Positions 26,890 through 34,300 of a stretch of 40,073 nucleotides of DNA are shown in pieces (the stretch's first letter is position 1; every line of letters starts with the position of its first letter). This stretch comes from an uncultured Eubacterium sp. Its GTDB lineage: Bacteria; Bacillota; Clostridia; Lachnospirales; Lachnospiraceae. Location of the stretch: the NCBI GenBank assembly GCA_934316925.1, contig CAKREC010000016.1:1-40073 (forward strand), given 5' to 3'. The notes beneath the pieces were generated by a model. The model did no database searches. It was not told the DNA's origin and saw only the letters and a program-made list of their open reading frames with translations. Made by a program: the position numbers and the translations under genes.

Positions 26890-27822
26890 TTAGATCACCC
26901 AGTCCCAAAATCCATCCTGCTGCAATTCGCTCCTCGAATCTCTGCTATATTGCAATTCCGGATTTTTGACATTTACTTTCATTCCCGGCGAGATCGACTT
27001 GACAATAAAGGCGTTTCCGCCGATCGTAACGTCATCTCCGATCACCGTTTCACCACCCAGTACAGAAGTACCCGAATAGATCGTAACACGGTTTCCAATC
27101 GATGGGTGCCGTTTTTCGCCTTTTAACAGCTGGCCTCTTCGTGTAGACAAAGCTCCCAGCGTAACCCCCTGGTAAATCTTCACATGATCACCGATCATAG
27201 TTGTCTCGCCGATTACAATTCCGGTTCCATGATCAATGCAGAAGTATTTTCCGATCGTGGCACCCGGATGAATATCAATTCCGGTAAGACCGTGTACATA
27301 CTCCGTCATCATACGAGGGATCAATGGCACCCCAAGAAGTACAAGTTCGTGAGCAATCCGGTACACCGTGATCGCATAGATACCCGGATATGAAAAAATG
27401 ATCTCATCGGTACTGTACGCAGCCGGATCGCCATCATATGCGGCCTGGACATCGGTGTATAAATATTCACGGATCTTTGGAATCTGCTGCAAAAATTGAT
27501 TGACGATCTCTTCCGCTTTTTTGGTATGATCCGATTTCGGACACTCTTCGCATCCATCTTCCGTCCCCAATGCTCTGGAAATCTGTTTTTTTAAATGATA
27601 TTGAACAAACTCAATCCTCTGTCCAACCAGATAACGCAAATATTCATTCCGAACACGATTCGTATCAAAAAAGCCCGGAAAAAGCACCTTTCGAAGCTCT
27701 TCTACAATTTTGATGACAATTTCTTTATTTACAATGTTCTCCGCTTCCACATGAACAGTAATATCATGTTCATTATAACTTTCTAAAATATCATCTATAA
27801 TTTTGTGTGCTGTTTCACTCAC
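26890..27822 (-). CDS. cysE: Serine O-acetyltransferase
   Basis: A 310-residue protein that acetylates L-serine with acetyl-CoA for cysteine synthesis. The N-terminal helical domain (about 1-165) precedes a left-handed beta-helix of hexapeptide repeats. Signature stretches are DIHPGATIGKYFCIDHGTGIVIGETTMIGD, seen here in shorter runs such as HPGATIG and DHGTGIVIGE, then QGVTLGALS and HPSIGNRVTIYSG. Length matches the long form common in anaerobes. A GTG at 27822 is chosen because GGAGGA lies six bases upstream; a longer frame overlaps degV and is rejected. It sits 14 bases after degV, suggesting one transcript. No cysK is in the window. Confidence 0.93.
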   Translation of the reverse strand: MSETAHKIIDDILESYNEHDITVHVEAENIVNKEIVIKIVEELRKVLFPGFFDTNRVRNEYLRYLVGQRIEFVQYHLKKQISRALGTEDGCEECPKSDHTKKAEEIVNQFLQQIPKIREYLYTDVQAAYDGDPAAYSTDEIIFSYPGIYAITVYRIAHELVLLGVPLIPRMMTEYVHGLTGIDIHPGATIGKYFCIDHGTGIVIGETTMIGDHVKIYQGVTLGALSTRRGQLLKGEKRHPSIGNRVTIYSGTSVLGGETVIGDDVTIGGNAFIVKSISPGMKVNVKNPELQYSRDSRSELQQDGFWDWVI

Positions 27823-27836
27823 CAAAATTCCTCCTT

Positions 27837-28706
27837 TTATTGTCGATTTCCATAGTAAAAAAGTGCCAGTGCACCCGGTCCTGCATGAACACCAATAACA
27901 GGATCCAACACCGATATCATAACATGTTTTGTACCAAAAGTCTCTTGAATCTTCGCCGCAAGGTATTCCGCATCTTTGAGGCAGCCGCTGTGACTGATGC
28001 ACACGGTATGCTTCTCCGGATCAATGGCCCGCTCTTTCATCCGGGAGATCAATAGATCGATCGCCTTTTTTCGTCCACGAACTTTTCCAACCTGTAAAAC
28101 CTGCCCTTCCTCATTCATATAAAGAACCGGTTTGACATGCAGCGCTGTTCCGATCACTGCAGTGGTACTGGAAATCCGTCCACCTCGTTTCAGATAAAAG
28201 AGATCTCCCACGGTAAATTCATGACAGATATGAAAACGATTTTTCATACACCACCGATAAACCTGCTCAATGCTCTTTCCCTTTCTTCTGAGATCCGCTG
28301 CAAATTTCACCAGCAATCCCTCTCCAAAAGATGCTGCCTGCGAATCCACCATACAGATCGTCCGTTCCGGGAATTTTTCCTGTAATTCTTCCAAAGCAAG
28401 TGATACTGCCTGATAAGTTCCTGACAAATGAGATGCCAGACCGATATAAAGCAGATCCTCACCTCTCTCCAAAATACGACACGCGCTTCCATAAGCCGTA
28501 TCCATATTTACCATAGACGTCCCGATCGTCTTTTTTTCTTCCAGCCACTGGTATATGGTCTCCGATGCCACACCAGACGTTTCGGGATTTCCCTCATATT
28601 CACATCCATCTACATGAAAGGTCAGAGATAGCACAGCTATCTGTTCCCGCTCGATCATCTTCTGTGGAAGGTTTGCAGTTGAATCCGTCATAATTGTAAA
28701 ACTCAT
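27837..28706 (-). CDS. DegV family fatty-acid-binding protein
   Basis: A 289-residue member of the DegV/FakB family, which bind fatty acids and, in characterised cases, present them to the FakA kinase. Typical motifs are FTIMTDSTANLP at the start, the TSMVN segment, YIGLASHLSGTY, VDSQAASFGEG and the basic KVRGRKKAIDLL. The start at 28706 has GGAG seven bases upstream. No fakA (DAK kinase) gene is in the window. It is followed closely by cysE; a functional link is not obvious. Confidence 0.9.
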   Translation of the reverse strand: MSFTIMTDSTANLPQKMIEREQIAVLSLTFHVDGCEYEGNPETSGVASETIYQWLEEKKTIGTSMVNMDTAYGSACRILERGEDLLYIGLASHLSGTYQAVSLALEELQEKFPERTICMVDSQAASFGEGLLVKFAADLRRKGKSIEQVYRWCMKNRFHICHEFTVGDLFYLKRGGRISSTTAVIGTALHVKPVLYMNEEGQVLQVGKVRGRKKAIDLLISRMKERAIDPEKHTVCISHSGCLKDAEYLAAKIQETFGTKHVMISVLDPVIGVHAGPGALALFYYGNRQ

Positions 28707-28770
28707 GTTTATTCTCCATTCTTCTAAGCTGATATTTTTCGCATATAAATAGAAATAAAAAGAGTTTTGT

Positions 28771-29637
28771 ATGATGATCTGCGCTATTCTCTTCTTAATC
28801 TTATTATTATGCTTTCCCCAAATTGTTGTGACCGGAAGCAAATACGGTGTCTGTCTGTGGCTTCAGGAACTCTTGCCTACGCTTCTGCCTTTTTTTATCG
28901 CCATTGGTCTGCTGAAAACATCGTTCCCCAGTCTGGTATCGAAAAAACCTCTTCTTTTACTAGGCATTCTTTGTGGCTACCCTACCGGAGCCATCCTTGT
29001 CGCGAGCCAATATGAAGCCGGCAGATTGTCACCTGCAGCTACTTACTTTTATCTCGGATTTGTCAACAACCCAAGTCCAATGTTCGTCCTTGCCTTTTGT
29101 GGACAGGGAATTCTCAAGGAGTCCTTGTCACAGAGCTTTCTTTTATTTGCGCTTTTGATTTTGTGTTCTTTTACCGGAAGCGCCATTTTTTATGTGTTCG
29201 CCAAACAGAAAGCCACGAAAAAGCCTGCTTTTCCTCTCCATATATGCTCCGAACCCGCCATGGCCGAAAGACTGGATCAAATTATCCTCGAAAGCTTTTC
29301 AACCATCGTCAAAGTTGGGGGATATGTTATCATCTTCTCCATTTTAGGAAAATTTATAAGTACCCTATGTGAACAGAATGCCCTCGCACAAATTCTTTGC
29401 ACCGGCGCTCTGGAAATCACATGTGGCATCTCCTACATCCAAACGTTTACTTCTATTTTTTCATTAGAAAAAGTCCTGTTGATGGCCATTCTTGGTTTTG
29501 GCGGACTGTCCGCAGCTGCCCAAACCGCAAGTGTACTGACCAAAACAGGACTATCCATCTGCCCATACATCCTTATCAAAGGAATCAACAGCATACTCTG
29601 TGGTACGTTTACTTATCTACTGTTCTACATTTTTTAA
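28771..29637 (+). CDS. ylbJ: YlbJ-like integral membrane protein (short form)
   Basis: A 288-residue polytopic membrane protein of the sporulation YlbJ / nucleoside-recognition (Gate) group. Recognisable stretches are LGILCGYPTGA, YLGFVNNPSPMFVL and GFGGLSAAAQT. It is shorter than B. subtilis YlbJ (about 400 residues), with fewer predicted helices. The binding site is weak (AAGAG six bases upstream) and the start could be 28774. It lies where ylbJ is expected, in the rsmD-ackA neighbourhood, but on the opposite strand. Its last 21 bases overlap the converging coiled-coil gene. Transport substrate unknown. Confidence 0.75.
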   Translation: MMICAILFLILLLCFPQIVVTGSKYGVCLWLQELLPTLLPFFIAIGLLKTSFPSLVSKKPLLLLGILCGYPTGAILVASQYEAGRLSPAATYFYLGFVNNPSPMFVLAFCGQGILKESLSQSFLLFALLILCSFTGSAIFYVFAKQKATKKPAFPLHICSEPAMAERLDQIILESFSTIVKVGGYVIIFSILGKFISTLCEQNALAQILCTGALEITCGISYIQTFTSIFSLEKVLLMAILGFGGLSAAAQTASVLTKTGLSICPYILIKGINSILCGTFTYLLFYIF

Positions 29638-30297
29638 GAACGCATCTTCCGGTATATCAAACTCGTCTTCTTCCGTCGATGCCGTCTGTGTCTGCTGCAC
29701 TGCCTGTTCCTGCTGTGCCGGTTCCTCCTGCGGTGCGGTATACTTTTCAGGTTTGAGCTGTGACTCGAGCTCTTCCTGATTGTTTTTCATCACCTGAATG
29801 CTGTTTTTTAAAGCACTGGAAAGCATGCGGTATTTGTTCTCTGTTTCCTGAAGAGATTCCTCCACATGATGTTTGGCTTCATTCAACAGATCATTGGTAT
29901 ACATAAGTGATGCCACTCTCATCTGCTGACTTTCCTCCTGCGCCTCATTGATGATCCGGCGTGCTTCATCGGTTGCCTGATTCATGATCTCTTCTGCGCG
30001 CTGATATGCCGTCTGCACGATCTCATTCTGGTCTAAAATCTGTGCTGTCTCTGCCTGAGCCTGATTCAGCATATCCTCTGCACGCTGCTGCGCCTCACTC
30101 AAAATCCCATCACGATTATTAATGATCTTCTGATAACGTTTGATCTCCTCCGGTGCACACAACCGAAGTTCATCTAACAGATCATACAGTTCTCCCTTTT
30201 CCACCACAACTTTATTGGGATAAAGCTTGGATGGTTTACAACTCTCTACATATTCGTAAATCTCGTCAATAGCATTTTCAATTCTGGATGGATTCAT
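29617..30297 (-). CDS. Coiled-coil protein (DivIVA / ATP-synthase-b-like), function unknown
   Basis: A 226-residue soluble protein. Residues about 50-180 are an almost unbroken charged coiled coil with repeats of the type AEDMLNQAQAE, AEEIMNQATDEA and INEAQEES, resembling DivIVA or F-type ATPase subunit b stalks. The C-terminal 45 residues are Gln/Glu/Pro-rich and probably disordered, ending in an acidic segment. Proteins like this are common beside rsmD and coaD in Lachnospiraceae, but I know of no assigned role. GGAG lies ten bases before the ATG. It follows rsmD by 20 bases in the same direction. Confidence 0.8.
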   Translation of the reverse strand: MNPSRIENAIDEIYEYVESCKPSKLYPNKVVVEKGELYDLLDELRLCAPEEIKRYQKIINNRDGILSEAQQRAEDMLNQAQAETAQILDQNEIVQTAYQRAEEIMNQATDEARRIINEAQEESQQMRVASLMYTNDLLNEAKHHVEESLQETENKYRMLSSALKNSIQVMKNNQEELESQLKPEKYTAPQEEPAQQEQAVQQTQTASTEEDEFDIPEDAFLKNVEQ

Positions 30298-30317
30298 ACC
30301 CTAGATTCTCCTTTTCT

Positions 30318-30872
30318 TTATTTAACACGCAAAAACAAGTGTTGATTCGTCTTATATTCCTTGATCTTTTCAATCTCATAGAAACTTTCATCTACATAAT
30401 CCGGCACAGTATCTAAGGAAGATTCTAAGATCACCAAAGTACCCGGATGCACAATGCGGGACTGTGCCAGTAACCGTAATATCTTAGGTTCAAACTCTTT
30501 CTTATAAGGAGGATCCGCATAGACAACATCAAACACCTGTCCCATACTCTCCAGCTTAGAAATGCTGTATGTGACTTCTACCGGTAAAACCGTAGCCTGA
30601 TCCGCCAGTTTTGTCTTTTGCAGATTCTGCTTGATACATTTTAATGGTTCTTTGCCAAATTCAACAAAAACCGCCTGCTTCGCCCCACGGCTCAATGCTT
30701 CTATCCCGATACCACCACTTCCGGCAAACAGATCTAAAAAATGGCATCCCGGAACATCATCTTGTATAATATTAAACAAAGTTTCCTTGATCCGGTCTGT
30801 CGTCGGACGTGTGTCTTTCCCTTCCGGTGTCACAAGAGGCAGTCTTCTTGCCTTTCCTGCAATAACTCGCAT
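30318..30872 (-). CDS. rsmD: 16S rRNA (guanine966-N2)-methyltransferase RsmD
   Basis: A 184-residue SAM-dependent methyltransferase that modifies G966 of 16S rRNA during 30S assembly. Motif I is FLDLFAGSGGIGIEALSRGA and the catalytic motif IV is VYADPPYKK. The N-terminus MRVIAGKARR with TRPTTDRIKETLFNI is family-typical. GGAGG precedes the ATG. It has its own predicted promoter in the 88-base gap after recG. Confidence 0.95.
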   Translation of the reverse strand: MRVIAGKARRLPLVTPEGKDTRPTTDRIKETLFNIIQDDVPGCHFLDLFAGSGGIGIEALSRGAKQAVFVEFGKEPLKCIKQNLQKTKLADQATVLPVEVTYSISKLESMGQVFDVVYADPPYKKEFEPKILRLLAQSRIVHPGTLVILESSLDTVPDYVDESFYEIEKIKEYKTNQHLFLRVK

Positions 30873-30904
30873 ATCGTTCCTCCATATAAACCTATTTAGT
30901 CTAC

Positions 30905-30933
30905 ATTGTATATGAATTCCTGTTTTTTTTCAA
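30905..30933 (-). promoter_or_regulatory. Predicted sigma-A promoter of rsmD
   Basis: On the minus strand, TTGAAA (30928-30933), a 17-base spacer and TACAAT (30905-30910), about 33 bases before the ATG. Confidence 0.6.
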
Positions 30934-30960
30934 GTAGATAAGCCCATTCTTCTCTTTAAT

Positions 30961-32997
30961 TTATAAAACAACCTGTCCCAGATAAGAACTGACTTTGTTT
31001 TTCAATCGTTCATTTCCCCGCAGGATTTTCTCCAGGTCATCTTCTGAAATTTTCTTTGCCTCTCTCGCCGCACTCGTCAAAACATCCGCATCTTGAATAA
31101 TATCTGCCAGTGCAAAGATCTGCTGCCCGCTCTGACGAACACCAAACAAGTCTCCCTGTCCGCGCATTTCCAGATCTTTTTTTGCCACTTCAAATCCGTC
31201 ATTGGACTGCGCCAGAACAGAAAGCCGTTCTGCACTCTCTTTCGACGCATTTCCCGTCATCAAAATACAATACGACTGGGCATCTCCCCTTCCTACCCGG
31301 CCTCTCAGCTGGTGGAGCTGTGCCAGTCCAAAGCGCTCGGCATTTTCAATCATGATCACTGTTGCATTCGGGACATCAATTCCAACTTCGATTACCGTGG
31401 TAGAGACCAGAATCTGAATCTCGCCATTCCCGAACCGCGTCATGATGTCGTCTTTTTGTTTCGGTTTCATTTTTCCATGAAGTCCCTCAATGCAGACTCC
31501 CGGCGGAAAACATGCTTTCAGCTCTTCCGTATAAATTGCCACATTTTCAAGTTCACTATTTTCGGATTCTTCTACCATCGGGCAGATTATGTAAACCTGA
31601 TGACCCTGCCCGATCTGTTTTTTCATAAAATCATACGCCGTATCCCGGTATGAAGTATCCACAACGCAGTTTTTGATCGGCAGTCTGTCCGCCGGTTTTT
31701 CATCCATCACTGAAAGATCCATATCTCCGTATAACATCAACGCCAGCGTTCTTGGGATGGGAGTAGCACTCATCGCAAGAACATGCGGTTCCTTTCCTTT
31801 TTCAAACAAGGTCTCTCTCTGTTTTACACCAAATCGGTGCTGTTCATCTGTGATCACCAGTCGCAGATCATGAAATTTTACCTGTTCCTGAATGATCGCA
31901 TGCGTTCCTACCACAATGTCCCATTGTCCCCCCGCAATCGCCTCTCTTGCCTCTCGTTTTTCTTTTGCCGTCATAGAACCGGTGAGAAGTCCTACCTGAA
32001 TTCCTTTGTCCTGCAGCAATCCCTGCAGGCTCTTATAATGCTGTGCCGCCAAAACCTCTGTCGGAACCATAAACGCCCCCTGCACATGATCCAGCGCGAC
32101 CCCATATAAAGCTGCCACCGCTACGATCGTTTTTCCGGATCCCACATCTCCCTGAACCAGCCGGTTCATCACATAACCGCTTTTCAGATCTTCGACAATC
32201 TCTGCCAGCACCTTGTTTTGCGCCTGCGTGAGTGTAAACGGAAGTTCATTCGTAAAATCAAACATTTCTTTATCATGACACAATACATAATCTGTTCCAT
32301 TTTTACCATTTTTTCTTATTTTTTGCAGTGCCAGCTGATACAAAAAGAGTTCGTCAAAAACCAGTCGCTCTCTTGCTTTTCTAAGCTCTGCCTTATTCTC
32401 AGGAAAATGAATTCCTTTTAATGCTTTCCGGTATCCCCACAATTCATTCCGGTCACGTATTTCTTTTGGTAAAAATTCCAGAAGTTCATCGGTTTCGCGG
32501 AACGAATACTCGACTGCTTTGGTAACAGCACGATTCGTAAGTCCGGCTGTCAAAGGATAAACCGGCTGCAGGCGCCCTACATTTTTATAAAATTCTTCTT
32601 TTGATATGATCTTTGGCTGTTCAAGTACAAGCTGTCCTCTTTTTCTTGACACTTTCCCTCTTAAAATGTACCTTGCTCCAACCTTCAACTGATTGCGTAA
32701 AAACATCATATTGTACCAGGTCACGCAAATATTTCCCGTAGAATCCTGAAATACCCCCGTGATCAATTTGAATCGTCCTTTGATCTTGACTTGTGGTCTG
32801 GCAGAAAAGAAGCCCTCTATCGCCACCGTATCTCCCTCCTGCACAGTTCGGATCGGGGCAATATCCTTCCATTCATCATACCCTCTCGGAAAATGGTACA
32901 AAAGATCCTCCACGGAAACGACACCTATTTTGTCATACAGCGTTTTGCTCTTTTCCCCTATTCCTTTGATCTTTTCAATTGAATCCGTAAGTTTCAT
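30961..32997 (-). CDS. recG: ATP-dependent DNA helicase RecG
   Basis: A 678-residue superfamily 2 helicase that remodels stalled forks and branched DNA. The N-terminal wedge/OB domain is followed by Walker A (GDVGSGKT), motif II (ITDEQHRFGV), motif III (MSATPIPRT), motif V (STTVIEVGIDVPNA) and motif VI (QLHQLRGRVGRG). Length is normal. GGAGG lies five bases before the ATG. It follows the 69-residue unknown gene, with which it is probably co-transcribed. Confidence 0.97.
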   Translation of the reverse strand: MKLTDSIEKIKGIGEKSKTLYDKIGVVSVEDLLYHFPRGYDEWKDIAPIRTVQEGDTVAIEGFFSARPQVKIKGRFKLITGVFQDSTGNICVTWYNMMFLRNQLKVGARYILRGKVSRKRGQLVLEQPKIISKEEFYKNVGRLQPVYPLTAGLTNRAVTKAVEYSFRETDELLEFLPKEIRDRNELWGYRKALKGIHFPENKAELRKARERLVFDELFLYQLALQKIRKNGKNGTDYVLCHDKEMFDFTNELPFTLTQAQNKVLAEIVEDLKSGYVMNRLVQGDVGSGKTIVAVAALYGVALDHVQGAFMVPTEVLAAQHYKSLQGLLQDKGIQVGLLTGSMTAKEKREAREAIAGGQWDIVVGTHAIIQEQVKFHDLRLVITDEQHRFGVKQRETLFEKGKEPHVLAMSATPIPRTLALMLYGDMDLSVMDEKPADRLPIKNCVVDTSYRDTAYDFMKKQIGQGHQVYIICPMVEESENSELENVAIYTEELKACFPPGVCIEGLHGKMKPKQKDDIMTRFGNGEIQILVSTTVIEVGIDVPNATVIMIENAERFGLAQLHQLRGRVGRGDAQSYCILMTGNASKESAERLSVLAQSNDGFEVAKKDLEMRGQGDLFGVRQSGQQIFALADIIQDADVLTSAAREAKKISEDDLEKILRGNERLKNKVSSYLGQVVL

Positions 32998-33034
32998 ATC
33001 CGTCCTCCAAGTTATCTTCTCTCAGGTGCAATGA

Positions 33035-33244
33035 TCATGACTCCTTTACCTGTTTTCCTGTCATATGCTCCGGTGACAACGCAAGGCAAAGAACCGATGA
33101 ACCAAAACGCTGCAGTTCATCTTTTGCATATGCTGCATCGTCCGTAAATTTTTTGCACAGGTTGGTGCATATTTTCTCTATAGCAGCCGGATCCTCCACC
33201 TCGCAAATGCGTCCAAACTTCTCATTTTTCGAAACATCATACAT
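33035..33244 (-). CDS. Small hypothetical protein upstream of recG
   Basis: A 69-residue protein I do not recognise. It starts MYDVSKNEKFGRICEV, contains two cysteines spaced CTNLC, and has a helical central part (DDAAYAKDELQRFG). No signal peptide or membrane helix is seen. AGGAGG five bases upstream of the ATG at 33244 strongly supports translation; a longer start at 33286 lacks a site. It lies 37 bases before recG, in a place where many Firmicutes carry asp23 and a DAK-type kinase, but it resembles neither. Confidence 0.65.
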   Translation of the reverse strand: MYDVSKNEKFGRICEVEDPAAIEKICTNLCKKFTDDAAYAKDELQRFGSSVLCLALSPEHMTGKQVKES

Positions 33245-33256
33245 ACCTCCTGTATT

Positions 33257-33286
33257 GTTGTATCTTTTGTTTATAGATTCTTGCAA
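33257..33286 (-). promoter_or_regulatory. Possible promoter of the small gene and recG
   Basis: On the minus strand, TTGCAA (33281-33286), an 18-base spacer and TACAAC (33257-33262). It begins within the U-run of the preceding terminator. Only moderate matches. Confidence 0.35.
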
Positions 33287-33330
33287 AAAAATCCCTGATC
33301 CCAGTATAACATAAATACTGTAGATCAGGG
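33285..33330 (-). terminator. Rho-independent terminator of the CDF transporter gene
   Basis: A long hairpin: 33293-33300 pairs with 33323-33330 and, after a small internal loop, 33302-33307 pairs with 33315-33320; the loop is 7 bases. Seven U residues follow on the minus strand. It starts about 20 bases after the gene's stop. Confidence 0.85.
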
Positions 33331-33349
33331 AATGAACTTGTTTTTTATC

Positions 33350-34243
33350 TTAATCAGGAATAACCTCTATATAAACCTGATCATATTTATGCCGCAGTTC
33401 CTGTTTGATCTCGTCCCGCACACGATGCAAAATGCTGATATGTATCACATCAGTTTGATTTCCGATATACACTTCTACCCAGAGCTTTCGTCCGGTCTGG
33501 ATCACATCCAAAAATGTGACCTCATATGGATACTCCTGCATATGCTTGTCAACAATCGCATAAATCTGATCAAACACATCCTTCTCCGGCGCAAATAATA
33601 CGAGATTGCGAATACTCTGAAAAATAACTTTTATCGGTTCCCGAATGAGAAACAGTGCCATTACCGCGGCAACGGCCGGATCAATAAATGGTGCCACAAA
33701 ATGAAGTTTTGTGTGAAGTAACATGGTCTGAACGGTAAACGCAACGGCAACTCCCATACTGCTGACAATGTCCAGTTTCCACATATATAATTCCGCTTTG
33801 ATCGTATCCGACTCATATTTCTTACTGTAATGATTCAGTGTCAGATACAATCCTGCACATCCAAGGCAGACCAAAAACTCGAATATCGCAATGCTTCCCG
33901 CATCCACATAATGACCGCCTTTAAAAAGAAGTTTGACATTTTCTACCAGAAGATCACATGTCAGTGCCAGCAGAACACTGTACTTCACAAGCAAAAATAA
34001 AGACTCGACCTGCGAATATCCATAGGGGTGTTTTTCAGTAACCGGCTTATAAAGCAATGGGATCAGCACCAAAAAAGGGCCTATCATGATCAGATCTGCT
34101 GCATCAAACAGACAATCTGTCAGAAGGGAATGCGAGTGCGTCAGCCACGCCATAATTCCTTCGGCTAATACAAACAAAATACTGCCGACAAAAGACAGTT
34201 TTAAGATTCTTTTTTCTGTCTTTAACTTGCTTTTTTTCATCAT
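33350..34243 (-). CDS. Cation diffusion facilitator-like transporter
   Basis: A 297-residue protein with about six membrane helices and a C-terminal cytoplasmic alpha/beta domain, as in CDF metal/proton antiporters. The TM2 region reads HSLLTDCLFDAADL, keeping the two Asp residues of the usual site. The TM5 region reads MWKLDIVSSMG: Asp is kept, but the residue four positions earlier, normally His or Asp, is Met. Metal specificity therefore cannot be predicted and may be unusual. I start at 34243 with GGGAG five bases upstream; an ATG at 34255 is possible. It follows the EAL gene by 57 bases and is closed by a strong terminator. Confidence 0.85.
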   Translation of the reverse strand: MMKKSKLKTEKRILKLSFVGSILFVLAEGIMAWLTHSHSLLTDCLFDAADLIMIGPFLVLIPLLYKPVTEKHPYGYSQVESLFLLVKYSVLLALTCDLLVENVKLLFKGGHYVDAGSIAIFEFLVCLGCAGLYLTLNHYSKKYESDTIKAELYMWKLDIVSSMGVAVAFTVQTMLLHTKLHFVAPFIDPAVAAVMALFLIREPIKVIFQSIRNLVLFAPEKDVFDQIYAIVDKHMQEYPYEVTFLDVIQTGRKLWVEVYIGNQTDVIHISILHRVRDEIKQELRHKYDQVYIEVIPD

Positions 34244-34277
34244 TTGTTCTCCCATCCAGTCAAGCCCTTTCCTGCTT

Positions 34278-34299
34278 GTTGCTCCGCAAACGCGGCAAC
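34278..34299 (-). other. Hairpin between the EAL gene and the CDF gene
   Basis: An 8-base stem with one bulged base around a 4-base loop (34278-34299). No U-run follows, so termination is doubtful; partial attenuation or RNA stabilisation is possible. Confidence 0.35.
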
Positions 34300-34300
34300 T

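Noticed and set aside
27823..28002. Longer serine acetyltransferase frame overlapping degV
   Set aside because: The extra 60 residues are the antisense-like frame of degV; the GTG at 27822 has GGAGGA six bases upstream.
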